A stretch of DNA of 64,000 nucleotides from a bacterium (GCA_018780265.1 JADMJV010000110.1:1-64000); one strand, 5' to 3'; counted from the stretch's first letter, positions 52,601 through 61,233 are shown. Numbers and translations are program-made. Notes: generated by a model from the letters alone, not told the origin.

Positions 52601-53050
52601 AATCCTGTCAACATTACGGCCAGTTGGATGTACAGTCCCAGCACCATCAGCCCGGTCAACCTGACCCCTTCCACCGCCAAATTCCTCTCTGGCTCGGCCC
52701 CTTTTACCGCCCAAGCCGCCAACACCGGACTGGCCTCGCTGGTGCTCTCACCCAATTACACGAAAGTGCTCAGCGCCTCCACCATCATCTTCAATCTGAC
52801 GGGGATCACTTTCGACGGCAACTTTATCGATGCCACCTCGAGCAATACCCTGGCCAATGTTCAGTGGCAGGTCTACCTGCTGGCCCTGCCCGGCCTGCCC
52901 ATTCCCGGGCCGGCCGCCGGGCTTGTTTTCGACCCCAACCCCGGATTCGCCAACATCCTCAATGTGCCGACCGGGTTTGATGGCTACGTCGCCGTCAAGG
53001 CCACCTACCAGGGCAAATCGACCTGGTCGTTCCTCAACGTCAAGAACTAG
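49664..53050 (+). CDS. Giant lipoprotein, paralogue 1 (coiled coil and repeat C-terminus)
   Basis: 1128 residues. MRKLVITLGICSIALNGCGS gives a signal peptide with lipobox LNGC. A coiled-coil-like stretch (LQNIQNQLNQIQTELNTL) lies at about residue 275, and a WVLPSQSQ-type segment near 570 recalls the Lcl/DUF1566 fold. The C-terminus is a long Ser/Gly/Thr/Asn-rich beta region. AGGAGAG precedes ATG 49664; a longer frame starting at 49607 has no such site. The same order (lipobox, coiled coil, Lcl-like part) occurs in the gene at 57801. It is probably a surface fibre or adhesin-like lipoprotein. Confidence 0.75.
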   Translation: MRKLVITLGICSIALNGCGSDTSDSAGAGLPGSAASSSTAPLVDAVSTGPTGLFNFPQVSGQVDLQNARSAVVRLRSINNVLRIEAVLDNGQVMLADATLEEADRLALSGAGDRAPSGQPGFIWVTPVSTLLAAYRDAHPGLTAGLNDLQAIKRFLKISPSESLNRPFSSHYLSQFSPRVFAQEAGGQSLPAFASSLVAQIDAGQVRQFIETRPIFLPRAEGAQGKIFQDFAAPLENPLNNIWSGGLTLTLLSKSAGWLGSLFGLGNGTQNALQNIQNQLNQIQTELNTLSTDLGVINLSNTVQPSIDLIGQALTLQNTTLQSNLLNYTPFSADNTFLGNIDAQSWAIPGNVTAAQNATLVILGTVLNTGPSSAGNLLTYQLQNSAQKYGSGLNNYQGFNGINWANYYDFRNDIAATPKLVNAAGYYVGEVTLGANWLSECSTQSRSANNTSATTILRGISQALNGSTGTQSVANPIPANMSNVGNGLAALSKRTLQQGPVALIGGDGPCQNVCAAPADPEVVSGTKGSGILDGTLWATYAEIPDQRLIFSSPSPIDARHYNVNGWYDWVLPSQSQAKILLSRAKLAAQKQGYTGKNPAAFGLHQMGLMSGNTYQTAQNQSNVFIYTDWSLDDKTRPHLYTTSSSGDHKDDGLSYILAEGQTLIDPGVQLRALFSPQSGSTGLAMLVKPLPGAPKGSQPDSGGHLSAGQASQSGAPAAVTSSQSAQKLGSSPFFWNSDLALACNFIPDEVVVQPDSANPSQMRAYAIWTAGLRAAPSAYTTGIYNHSEVGNSGYNSYIGNFGYSTSVFASNYLIYTDLTDVAEWLSSNTNSVEVANFPSPTVTVVNGTLSSAQGVAMFENATLGANNTTIQGGTVVDGSLVAGTTQGGVTMNGPAFSGDINQAGVVSGTNSTPVNSSVSGGSISSGSISVGSSGLLINPADGTETGTIVNGTFSGATLEPSLLSVPSNGSAGLLTAHSTNPVNITASWMYSPSTISPVNLTPSTAKFLSGSAPFTAQAANTGLASLVLSPNYTKVLSASTIIFNLTGITFDGNFIDATSSNTLANVQWQVYLLALPGLPIPGPAAGLVFDPNPGFANILNVPTGFDGYVAVKATYQGKSTWSFLNVKN

Positions 53051-53085
53051 GAACGCGAGCCTCTGCGGTAACCCCAAAAAAGGAC

Positions 53086-53116
53086 TTGACGCATACAGGT
53101 GAACACCTGGTAGACT
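53086..53116 (+). promoter_or_regulatory. Promoter with operator-like palindrome in its spacer
   Basis: TTGACG (53086-53091) and TAGACT (53111-53116) are 19 bp apart with a TGG before the -10. The spacer contains the perfect inverted repeat CAGGTG-AA-CACCTG (53096-53109), well placed for a repressor to block polymerase or for an activator that realigns a long spacer. The promoter leads to the 44-residue gene. Confidence 0.55.
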
Positions 53117-53152
53117 GATGTCAGTCCAAAAACGGGAGGAACCAGGATTCCA

Positions 53153-53287
53153 ATGCAAACGCAACAACGCAAAGCCAGGCTTCGCCGCCGAAGCATTCGC
53201 AAACTCATGGGTATTGAGTCAGGCGAATCTGCTTCCCTGATGGAGGCCGCCCTGCTGTTGGCCGCCCTGACCTGGTGGCGCGAATGA
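53153..53287 (+). CDS. Small basic-then-hydrophobic protein (44 aa)
   Basis: The ORF starts at ATG 53153, five nt after AGGA and downstream of a promoter-like sequence. The product has an Arg/Lys-rich start (QQRKARLRRRSIRKLMG) and a short hydrophobic helix (SLMEAALLLAALTWW) ending in RE. This resembles small membrane or type I toxin-like peptides in overall form, but no family is recognised. The coding evidence is the promoter, ribosome site and composition. Antisense and other frames are not better. Confidence 0.5.
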   Translation: MQTQQRKARLRRRSIRKLMGIESGESASLMEAALLLAALTWWRE

Positions 53288-53629
53288 AGTCCCCGGAAGG
53301 TCTCAGGTGGGATACTCCGCAACGACGGAATGGCTTCCGCGAACGCCCGCCTTCAGGCTCCCAATTTGAGGAGTTCGCTGAAGCCCTCAACCGAGTCGCT
53401 AACTCGCAGTTGCATACCGATGCTCCTGTTTCTCGAATGGGGAGCCGTCGGCTTCGACTGTTTGGCCCCTCGCTGCACACCGACAAGCCTCGACCTCTAA
53501 CAGAATGAAGGCTTCGCGGGTCCATAGCGCGCGACTGCTTCTTTTCAAGATGGGGGTAGTCCCACGGGATGCCTCCTCGAGCGCGGCGAGCGCAGGCACA
53601 CCGGGCCGCCACCCAGAACTAGATCCGCG
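53288..53629. other. Intergenic region without a supported gene
   Basis: About 340 bp between the 44-residue gene and the next lipid-anchored-type protein gene. Several overlapping frames are open, but none has a ribosome site or convincing composition. No hairpin with a T tract was seen. Confidence 0.5.
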
Positions 53630-54259
53630 ATGAATTGGCGCGACTTGACGGTGGTGGTATTAGGAATCGCTGTGGCCGTGGCAGTGTGGTCGTGGCGGGG
53701 GCGGGCCGAGTCTGCGGCTCAGCCATCCCGACGGCTAGAATCTGGTGGTTTGCGGCTGGATATTCCCGCGCAGGACGTGGAATTGATCAGCCAGCAAGGC
53801 CCCCGGGCTGTGCTTAAAGTCGACATGAGGGAGCATCCTGGCCTGGACGTCGAGATACAGTTCCAGGGACCCAGCCGGGATTGGTCCTTCAACCTGGGCG
53901 ACTCTTCTTCCAACAACGGATATGGCGGTGACGGCGGCAGCACCTCGCATGACGCCGAAATGCAGATCGTGAACGGCCGACTGGATGTGTTTGCCTCAGA
54001 CCAGATAGTGGACGGTGACAAGCACCTGGTCAAAGGCTGGCCGATCCAGGGAGAGAGTTTCAAATTTCAGATTAGCGACGGCCGATTGAGCGGCGACAAT
54101 GGCCTCTCTCTGCAAAACACCGCCCTCTTTGCCCTGAAGGGACAGGAAGACCGCGAAGGCCCTGTCAATTACGACCTTTTCGTGGGTGTCAATCGCGTCA
54201 TCGGCGGGGGTCGCGTGGGCTCTGGAGTATCCGGACTGAAGCTCCGCTTCAGTCAGTGA
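53630..54259 (+). CDS. Predicted secreted or membrane-anchored protein
   Basis: 209 residues. The N-terminal hydrophobic segment LTVVVLGIAVAVAVWSW is preceded by few charges and may be a signal peptide or anchor. The mature part is beta-rich and acidic (LDVEIQFQGPSRDWSFNLG, GGRVGSGVSGLKLRFSQ). No known family. It stands after a 340-bp gap and before the REC/EAL/GspF fusion gene. A transcript from the promoter at 53086 could reach it, but a separate promoter is as likely. Confidence 0.55.
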   Translation: MNWRDLTVVVLGIAVAVAVWSWRGRAESAAQPSRRLESGGLRLDIPAQDVELISQQGPRAVLKVDMREHPGLDVEIQFQGPSRDWSFNLGDSSSNNGYGGDGGSTSHDAEMQIVNGRLDVFASDQIVDGDKHLVKGWPIQGESFKFQISDGRLSGDNGLSLQNTALFALKGQEDREGPVNYDLFVGVNRVIGGGRVGSGVSGLKLRFSQ

Positions 54260-54558
54260 GACCACGGACTGCGCTTTTTGGTGGCCCGGGCCAGACTTTA
54301 GAGCGAATGCGAAGGATTGGGTGGGGTCTCTTTCCTGTCAACATTCGGGTCTCACTGGCAAAAAATCATCCCCTAATTGATTTGACGGGGTTTTCCGAAC
54401 GGGCATCCGAAGGTACTCCAGGGCCAGTCGGTAAAAGTCGGCATGACGAATGGGTCACCCGCAACCTAGGATTTGTTGCCGCCTTGGTCAAAAGCACGAC
54501 CCACAATGAAGAATAGCCAGCACGACAACTTCAGGGTGATTCTCTTTTCGCTGCCACA
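54260..54558. other. Non-coding gap before the REC/EAL/GspF gene
   Basis: Nearly 300 bp without a convincing ORF. It contains several short AT-rich tracts (around 54360-54380) but no clear promoter, terminator or riboswitch was identified. Confidence 0.4.
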
Positions 54559-56352
54559 ATGAGCATCTTTCACGGACCGCCCGGTAGTGCCATAGAACTG
54601 GCGGTGCTGGTGGTAGATCCAAGCCCATCGGAACGCCAGCGCCTGGTAAATGCGCTGGCCAGTCTCGGCATTCTGGCAGTGCAAGAGGCCCAAGACCAAT
54701 TTGAAGCCTTGGTAGTAACCAGCACCGTGCCCTTTGATCTGGTCATTCATGGCGTGGCTGCGAGCGAGGGGGAGCCAGAATTTCTTGGCGATGTCAGCAT
54801 GTTGACCAAATCAAGCTCCATGCTCACCAGCGGGCCTCTCAGCCCTGCCCTGGTAGAGGTCCTGTCCCCACTGGGCCAAGACGTGGGTATGCCCCTGGTG
54901 GCCCCTGCCGGAGGTTCGAGTACCCTGGACTCTCAAGAGTCCCGGTCCAACGCAGGTCCCTCTGCCGCCGAACTGGCTACGGCTCTGCGCAACAAAGTCC
55001 TGACTCTAGTTTTCCAGCCCATGGTCTCCCTGAAAGACCTCACTCTGGCTGCCGCCGAAGCCAGTCCCCGATGGAACCATGCACAATTCGGTCCTATCTT
55101 ACCGGCCCGCCTTCGAGAGATCGCCGGTACGTCGGAGGCCCAGGTCAATCTGGCGCTCTACACTTTTGAGCGTGCCTTAGAAGCCCAACAGCGATTCCTC
55201 AAGCAAGGCATGCCTCTGAGTCTGCACATCGACCTGGGTCCAGATTCTTTTCAGCAAATGGGAGCAGCCAACCAGTTGTTGGGGCTTTTTCTGGACTATC
55301 CTGAGAGCGAACCTCAACTAATCACCTTTGACATTCACGATTCGGCCCTGGTCAATCCATCCGGGGCATTTCTGGACAACCTGCAGAGACTACACTCCAA
55401 AGGGTTTGCTTTATCCCTGGCCCATTTTGCGGCGCTGGCCCCACCCGGAACGCTCGTGCAGATCCCCTTTAGCAGTCTAAAACTCAACCCATCTCAACTG
55501 ATGACGACCCACCGCGACCGAATCCCCAAAATTGTGGCGGCCAGCCAGGGGCTGACGGCCCACATGGGCATTAAATTCGTGGTTCAGGGAGTCCACCGGG
55601 CCGAGGAATGGGAAATCGTCACCTCGCTGGGTTGCCACATGGCCCAGGGCCCCGTCATCGCCGACGCTCTTGCGGAGCAAGGGTTCTTAGATTGGATTAA
55701 GAGCCACGAGATTGAGGAGCAAGCCCAGGAACGTCCGGCCGAAGGATTTGATTTCCTGCTATTCTGCTACATCCTATCGGTGACTCAGGATCTGGGCGTG
55801 TCCTGGGCCAACTCGTTCAAAATCATCAAAGCTCACAACCCCGCCGCCCAAGATACGCTGAACCGGCTGGAACACACTCTGATCACCGGTCAGTCTTTGT
55901 CCGAGGCCATGCGTGCACACCCTGAAGTCTTTTCCGCACGCGTGATCGCCATGGTTGAAGGCGGCGAAGAAGTCTCCAAACTGTCCAAGGTGCTGCGGCG
56001 CCTTTACGACCGAACCATAGCTCAGGCTCCCCCACTGGCCTCAAGCGGCCTCGAGGTTTCTCCCCTCAACCTGGCTCAGGCGGTGGAGGACATCGCCGAA
56101 TTTCTGGATCTGGGATTTCCCCTCAGCAAGGCGGTGCAGCAAGCGACGACCGCCTGCGAATCCCAGCCCATCCGAGCGGGCCTGCGAGACTTGCTCAAGC
56201 AACTGGAAACTGAGGGCGAAGGCAATCTTGGCAGCCTTCGCTACGCTCCCGAGGTATTTTCCCGCTATTCCCCCGCTTTCTTTGCGGTTGGCCAGGCGGC
56301 CGGATGCTTGCCCACCACCCTGCGAGATCTGGCAGTATTGCTCAAAACCTGA
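54559..56352 (+). CDS. REC-like / degenerate EAL / tandem GspF soluble fusion
   Basis: 597 residues. About 12-65 looks like a receiver-type fold (LAVLVVDPSPSERQRLVNAL). About 138-385 follows the EAL fold, but the catalytic residues are lost: the EAL motif reads EAS (AAAEASPRW), the DDFG-type strand reads LAHFAA and the final E reads Q (FVVQGV). About 395-500 and 505-597 both resemble the cytoplasmic domain of GspF/PilC (for example GQSLSEAMRAHPEVF then VEGGEEVSKLSKVLRRL) but without membrane helices. Inference: a soluble scaffold binding a pilus or secretion ATPase in response to signals. The start has no strong ribosome site. Confidence 0.75.
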   Translation: MSIFHGPPGSAIELAVLVVDPSPSERQRLVNALASLGILAVQEAQDQFEALVVTSTVPFDLVIHGVAASEGEPEFLGDVSMLTKSSSMLTSGPLSPALVEVLSPLGQDVGMPLVAPAGGSSTLDSQESRSNAGPSAAELATALRNKVLTLVFQPMVSLKDLTLAAAEASPRWNHAQFGPILPARLREIAGTSEAQVNLALYTFERALEAQQRFLKQGMPLSLHIDLGPDSFQQMGAANQLLGLFLDYPESEPQLITFDIHDSALVNPSGAFLDNLQRLHSKGFALSLAHFAALAPPGTLVQIPFSSLKLNPSQLMTTHRDRIPKIVAASQGLTAHMGIKFVVQGVHRAEEWEIVTSLGCHMAQGPVIADALAEQGFLDWIKSHEIEEQAQERPAEGFDFLLFCYILSVTQDLGVSWANSFKIIKAHNPAAQDTLNRLEHTLITGQSLSEAMRAHPEVFSARVIAMVEGGEEVSKLSKVLRRLYDRTIAQAPPLASSGLEVSPLNLAQAVEDIAEFLDLGFPLSKAVQQATTACESQPIRAGLRDLLKQLETEGEGNLGSLRYAPEVFSRYSPAFFAVGQAAGCLPTTLRDLAVLLKT

Positions 56353-56420
56353 GAAACACACCCAGTTCATTTCTATCAACAAAAAGGATCTACTCTGGCT
56401 CAAGACGTCCTACACCTTGT

Positions 56421-56795
56421 CTAAACGAATAAAGAGCGGAGAACCTCTGGAAGCTGACCGCTGGTTTCCCCATCGTGTATTTTTTCAAGAATTTTGTGGC
56501 CCAGACAGCCCTGCTCCAGTAAAGCGGCGTACAGGGTGCTTCCTTTGCGGATGGCAGCGAGAACTTGTCGCAGTTGTTGGCGTAGACGGGAACTCACCGA
56601 CAATTCATCCAGCGCGTCAATGGCATCTGGCAGCGGCACATGCGAGCCCGCGAGGATCAGGGTCAACGCCCCGCAAATAAGGCGAACTTTTAGGGCCACC
56701 TGCGGGGCCAGTGCCAGCGCGGCGACGACTGCCCCGAGTCCTAAATACAGCGGCAACAAACCCCAAAGCGCTACCATGCGAATCGCCAGAGGCAT
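56421..56795 (-). CDS. Stand-alone GspF/T2SF half-domain membrane protein
   Basis: 124 residues. Two hydrophobic segments at the N-terminus (about 8-45) are followed by LTLILAGSHVPLPDAIDALD and KIHDGETSGQLPEVLRSLF, matching the GspF/PilC cytoplasmic domain (GVPL..AL, GE.SGxLxEVL). A whole GspF has two such halves and three membrane helices, so this is half the usual length. It converges on the REC/EAL/GspF gene, whose own C-terminus contains two related domains. Possibly a split or decayed assembly-platform protein, or a partner of the soluble fusion. Confidence 0.65.
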   Translation of the reverse strand: MPLAIRMVALWGLLPLYLGLGAVVAALALAPQVALKVRLICGALTLILAGSHVPLPDAIDALDELSVSSRLRQQLRQVLAAIRKGSTLYAALLEQGCLGHKILEKIHDGETSGQLPEVLRSLFV

Positions 56796-56832
56796 GGCGA
56801 CCCCGTTGCTGCAGTCGGCGCGTTAGCTGGCC

Positions 56833-57657
56833 TCAGGGTCGATCGGGTCCTGAGTTGTTAGAATGAACGAGAAAGAGAAAGGCCATGGGGTTGTCAGGCG
56901 ACTGGCGCCACTCCTGGTACGCGGTAAATTGCTGGGGCGAAAAGTACTGACTGAGCTGAGCGTCCATCCAGTCCATGGTTTCGGTCAGGTCGGCCTGAGG
57001 CATTGTGCCTTCGCCTGATACGTAGCCGTCCAGCCAGCGATAGGCAAAGCCTCGCAAAATAGTCCGCAACAATGGCTCCCAAGACTCCGCCAGGGCGGCC
57101 CTTTGACGAAGCAATGCCAGCGTTTTGGGGAAATATGTCTGCTCGTAACTTTGGGCGGCCCGGTAGCGATAGTCCGGGTTGGACCGAGAAAAGCCGTTGA
57201 GAATGTGAGGGTCCGGTGGAATCAATGAATCCAAATCCGGGAGTTGAATCCTATCGATGGGAATGTCGGTTTTGGCGAAGTAGCGTGGCACCCCGGGACT
57301 GAGGTCAAACCAGGCCGGCTTTTCTTCGTAGCTAACGTGGCTTTCCAGAGGGCGATCCAGCAGACTGGTGAGGCTGGCCACGGTGATGTAGGTTTTCTCG
57401 GGTGTGGCCTGGGATCGATAAAATAGCGTGGTGCCGCAGCGGCCGCAAAAGCTCCAGGTGACCCTTTCGGAACTGGAATATTCGCGCACCAATTCATGGC
57501 CGCGCAGCAGGGTGAACTGGCGGTTGGGCACCGAGGTCCAACTGAGCATGGGGGCTCCACTGGCCTGGCGGCAGGACTGGCAGTGGCAATGCCCGGCGAA
57601 ATCGGTGGGTGGGGTGAGTTGGTAGGCAACCCCGGCGCAGAAGCATTGACCTTCCAT
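56833..57657 (-). CDS. GFA-domain (CENP-V/GFA) zinc protein with extra C-terminus
   Basis: 274 residues. The first 120 carry the GFA fold with its Cys pattern: CFCAG, CHCQSCRQASG and FCGRCGTTLFYRS, which bind two zinc ions in glutathione-dependent formaldehyde-activating enzymes and relatives. The remaining 150 residues are helical, with many Tyr, Arg and Trp, and are unlike typical GFA proteins. No signal peptide is visible. ATG 57657 starts at the conserved MEGQCFC; a longer frame is possible but is not supported. The biochemical role of most GFA proteins is unproven. Confidence 0.8.
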   Translation of the reverse strand: MEGQCFCAGVAYQLTPPTDFAGHCHCQSCRQASGAPMLSWTSVPNRQFTLLRGHELVREYSSSERVTWSFCGRCGTTLFYRSQATPEKTYITVASLTSLLDRPLESHVSYEEKPAWFDLSPGVPRYFAKTDIPIDRIQLPDLDSLIPPDPHILNGFSRSNPDYRYRAAQSYEQTYFPKTLALLRQRAALAESWEPLLRTILRGFAYRWLDGYVSGEGTMPQADLTETMDWMDAQLSQYFSPQQFTAYQEWRQSPDNPMAFLFLVHSNNSGPDRP

Positions 57658-57800
57658 GGTTGGGGAGTTCCCGGGTGGCTGGCAACCCCCTGGCTCTACC
57701 GCAAAGCCGTGAAGCCCGGAGCAGGTCATGGAGGCTCGTGGGCCAAAGTTCGCGGTCCAGCAGGGGTCCATTTTTGGAGACACAGAGGCAAGCGAATTCC

Positions 57801-60674
57801 ATGAAGGTCCGAAATTTGATTTCCGTAGGTTTGGCCGGTCTTGTTCTGATGGGGTGCGGCACCGCTTCGAGCGTCGGACCGTTGGGTTCGTCGCCCGCGT
57901 TGACGGCGGCACAACTGACCCCGGTGGTGGTGGGACGAGTCAATCTGGGGGCGGACATCGCCGATGCCTCGGTGAGATTGGTGAGCAGCGACGGCACCAC
58001 TCTGGCTACAGGAACGACCAATGCCAACGGGTTGGTCTTTTTTCACAATGTGCTGGTGCCTAACAATTTTCGGGCTGTGGCGACGGTGCCGGGCTCGAAC
58101 GAGGAGTTGTCGGCGGAGATTCAAGGCTACAGCCAGAACAACAAGCAGGCTCACATCTCTTTGCTGACGACGCTGGTGAGCCGCTACCTGCGCAGCCACC
58201 CGGGCCTGAGTCTGCCAGAGGCGGAAAACCAGGTACGAATGGCCGTCAAATTGCCCAACGTGGTCAACGTGGAGATCGGACCGCTGGAGCCCAATCCTTT
58301 CTTCTCGGATGTGGCCCTGTGGAGGGCCGCCGGGGAAGCCGGGGGCTGGAGCGTCTTCAGTCAGCAGCTGCTGAACCAGGCAGAACTGGGCCAGGGACGC
58401 TTATATCGTCTGTCCCTGGATCAGATGGACCGGCCCATCCACGGCCTGGAACGGGGCCTGAGTGAGGTGGCCGAGTTCGCCAGGCTGCGTCTGGCCGGGC
58501 GACTGGGGGTGAGGCCGGCCGCGGGCGCGGCTTTGACCCGCCACTATGTGCCCAGCATCACCCTGATCGAAGGCCCGTCCAGCCTGGGTGGGCAGTTGTT
58601 GCTGGGCATCGGGACGGGACTGGGAGGCAATCTGCTCACGGCTGGACTCAACGGCGTGGTGGGCTGGGCGGCCAATCAGTTGGGACTGAACTATGGGACT
58701 TCGGGACAGTTGAAGGAGATTGAGCAGCAACTCGACGCCCTGACCACTCTGGTGCAGGCTCTCCAGACTCAGGTGACCGATACAACCTTGCAGACGATGG
58801 TCGATAATCTGAATGGCACCTTTTCCCCGGTGGACACAGCCAATACCAAATTTTTGGCCCAGATGGCGGCCGCTCCCAGCTTGACCGACACGCCCTTTAG
58901 CACGCCCCCCAGCTTTTCCACCCTGTTGGGCGACATCAATGCGCCCAACTATCCGTCGATTCTGAGTCAGGCCAACACGGCTCTGGTAGGACCCAACCAG
59001 ATCTTGATGCTGGGTCAACAGATTTTGGTGAATCAGTTGCTGGGAATGGACCGCCCGGACAACATGCAGAACTTCCCCCTGCGTAACAATCACATTCTGG
59101 ACCGACTCAATCCGCTTTTTGTCTATTTTGCCGGGCAGCAGACCCAGGCCCTCAACTTGATGGCTGAGCAGGCTCACAATTTCTTCGTCAATCCAAATCC
59201 GGTGCTGGGTGTGGCGGGCTTCGTCCCTTTTCTGAACTCGGCTGCGAGTTCGCTGAAGAAACAGCGGCAGCAATTGCCGCTCTATATGTCGCAATGGGCG
59301 CCCATTGTCGATTACCAGAACGGCATTATGTGGTGCGAAACGGTCAACAATCCGGTCGATTATGGAGACGCCAAGAGCGCGGCCGAGTCCCTTCAAATTC
59401 AATTGATCTACCCGGATGGCTCAACCCGCACTTATGATGACTGGCGCCTGCCCACCTATGGGGAGTTTGTCTCCCTGCAGAACCGGGGTCAGTACAATCC
59501 CAGCTACGACACCACTGTCCCGGTCAACAGCCACGATTCCTATCCGGACACGGGACAGGCCACCGCCGGTCTGCCCGGACTGGGCTTCTACGATGTGGCT
59601 TCCGCTCTTCAGGCGGCGCCCAACGACAATGGCAAGAACGGCGATTTGTGGATGAATTACATCGAGTTTACTAACGGCAATACCTACTTCGCGGACAACT
59701 ACGAGTTTCGGCTCAATCACGGGACCGATAATACAAACTCCGAGAACAAAAGCAGCGACAAAAACTGCTATGTGGTATGTCGCACCTTTGGTCCAGATGT
59801 GCTGACCTACCCCTATGCATACGGGTACGGCGTTGAGCCGACTTCGACACCCGACGGGATAGGCGGGACCCCCTTCACCGCCGGGGAATGTGCCCAATTT
59901 GGTGTGCCCACCGCGATGACGGTAACCACCACCACGGCATCTTCGACTGTGCTCTACCCCGATCCGGTGAATGCCGGGAGTACGCGCACCCTGACCGTTC
60001 CCAGCGGGGCGGTTCAGGCGGTGGCCACCGTGACCTATCAGATCAACCTGGGCGGCAACTACACGATGGGGTACGGTAAAACCAAGTCCTTCTCTATGCC
60101 GTCCAAGTCTTCTACGGCTCAGGTCAAGACCAGCGATCTCGCCACGGGAAATCCCAATGAACTGCGCGAGTTGGTCAACTGGACCTCGAGCAATGACAGT
60201 GGGCTGCGGATGCTGAATTTGCCTTATGTGAGCGGTATCGGTATCCCTCTGGCAACTTCACCGGTGACCATCACGGCCAGTTTGCTGGGTGCGGGGGGGA
60301 CACCGGTGAGTGGGTCGGTGAATTACACGCCGCCGGCCTCTTCGCCGCACACGCTGAACAGTATCCAGATCATGCCGCGCAATCAGATCTACGGGGCCAA
60401 CACCTTGCAGCCGTCGAGCGGCTCGTTCCCGTATTACTGCACCGGGTTCTACGCCGATGGAACGCTGGAGACCCTGGCCAATCAGGTGACATGGAGCGTG
60501 CCTCCCAATGCGGCCAATGCGCAGATAGTGGTCAATGGGAGTGGTGCCAGCCTGTCGATGGCTCAACCGCCCCAGGCCACCCCGGTGCCCTACAATGTGG
60601 TGATTACTGCCGCATTCCAGGGCCAGACCGACTCCACCACGATTCAGATAGTGCCACCGGTGGCGGCGCCCTGA
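57801..60674 (+). CDS. Giant lipoprotein, paralogue 2 (coiled coil and Lcl/DUF1566 part)
   Basis: 957 residues. MKVRNLISVGLAGLVLMGCG is a signal peptide with lipobox LMGC. An Ig-like first domain (VVVGRVNLGADIADASVRLV) is followed by a coiled coil near residue 310 (LKEIEQQLDALTTLVQALQ), a DUF1566/Lcl-type segment (DDWRLPTYGEFVSLQ) at about 545, and beta-rich Big-like repeats at the C-terminus. The order of parts, and segments such as LLGDINA after the coiled coil, match the gene at 49664, so the two are paralogues. ATG 57801 is chosen for the signal peptide. It ends 31 bp inside the convergent pseudogene. Confidence 0.75.
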   Translation: MKVRNLISVGLAGLVLMGCGTASSVGPLGSSPALTAAQLTPVVVGRVNLGADIADASVRLVSSDGTTLATGTTNANGLVFFHNVLVPNNFRAVATVPGSNEELSAEIQGYSQNNKQAHISLLTTLVSRYLRSHPGLSLPEAENQVRMAVKLPNVVNVEIGPLEPNPFFSDVALWRAAGEAGGWSVFSQQLLNQAELGQGRLYRLSLDQMDRPIHGLERGLSEVAEFARLRLAGRLGVRPAAGAALTRHYVPSITLIEGPSSLGGQLLLGIGTGLGGNLLTAGLNGVVGWAANQLGLNYGTSGQLKEIEQQLDALTTLVQALQTQVTDTTLQTMVDNLNGTFSPVDTANTKFLAQMAAAPSLTDTPFSTPPSFSTLLGDINAPNYPSILSQANTALVGPNQILMLGQQILVNQLLGMDRPDNMQNFPLRNNHILDRLNPLFVYFAGQQTQALNLMAEQAHNFFVNPNPVLGVAGFVPFLNSAASSLKKQRQQLPLYMSQWAPIVDYQNGIMWCETVNNPVDYGDAKSAAESLQIQLIYPDGSTRTYDDWRLPTYGEFVSLQNRGQYNPSYDTTVPVNSHDSYPDTGQATAGLPGLGFYDVASALQAAPNDNGKNGDLWMNYIEFTNGNTYFADNYEFRLNHGTDNTNSENKSSDKNCYVVCRTFGPDVLTYPYAYGYGVEPTSTPDGIGGTPFTAGECAQFGVPTAMTVTTTTASSTVLYPDPVNAGSTRTLTVPSGAVQAVATVTYQINLGGNYTMGYGKTKSFSMPSKSSTAQVKTSDLATGNPNELRELVNWTSSNDSGLRMLNLPYVSGIGIPLATSPVTITASLLGAGGTPVSGSVNYTPPASSPHTLNSIQIMPRNQIYGANTLQPSSGSFPYYCTGFYADGTLETLANQVTWSVPPNAANAQIVVNGSGASLSMAQPPQATPVPYNVVITAAFQGQTDSTTIQIVPPVAAP

Positions 60675-61200
60675 AGCGGGTTTCGTTGGCGATGGAGGGT
60701 AACCGCGGCCAACGAGGGGTCGGGTGAGTCCGGCGAGATCTGTCGTAGAATTTGATAAACGCCCGGGTGGTTTTGGCCCGCCGGGAGCTTTGTGACGTAG
60801 CTGGCGGCAAAAGGGATCGTAGCCAGGTAGTTGGCCACATCTTTGTCGCGGGCAAGACGACCAACTCCAGATCGCGTCCTCGACTCAAGCGGCGTTGGAA
60901 CTCCAGCGCCATTTCCTCCAGAGTGTCGGAGCGCAATCCCCCCTCCCCCACTTGGGAGCTGAGGCGTCCGTCCGGCGAAAGGTCAAAGCGGACCCCGCTG
61001 GAGGGCCGGGCGGTGACCTCCGCGTTGCCCAGGAACAGGGCATAACTGTAGACCGGGAGTTGACGCGAAGGGTCCTGAGAGTCGAGCCGATAAGATCCAG
61101 CGGTCCCCTCCGGGGGGGCAGGCTGCGGAGCGGGACCCTGGTGCCAGATGGGCGTTCGGTGGAGACGATTTTCATCGATTCAAGCATGCCAGACCGACAT
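60644..61200 (-). pseudogene. Gene broken by nonsense codon and frameshift
   Basis: Two minus-strand frames join into one protein-like sequence. From ATG 61200 the first frame reads MSVWHA, meets TGA (61180-61182), then continues with convincing composition (VYSYALFLGNAEVTARPSSG, LEEMALEFQRRLSRG) to about 60850. There the reading shifts by one base into the frame DVANYLATIPFAASYVTKLP, which ends at 60644. The TGA could be a mutated TGG. Two independent lesions argue for a pseudogene, though assembly errors are possible. No family is recognised. It lies 33 bp after the ATP-grasp gene on the same strand. Confidence 0.55.
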
Positions 61201-61233
61201 GAAAGAATACTGGTCCGGCCCCCAGGCTGACTG

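Noticed and set aside
58401..59402. 333-residue antisense ORF opposite lipoprotein paralogue 2
   Set aside because: It has no ribosome site and is His/Gln/Arg-rich, typical of a shadow frame.
61180..61182. TGA read as Trp (recoding) in the broken gene
   Set aside because: Other genes in the window use TGA as a normal stop (for example 43268-43270), and the same gene also needs a frameshift, so decay or sequence error is more likely.
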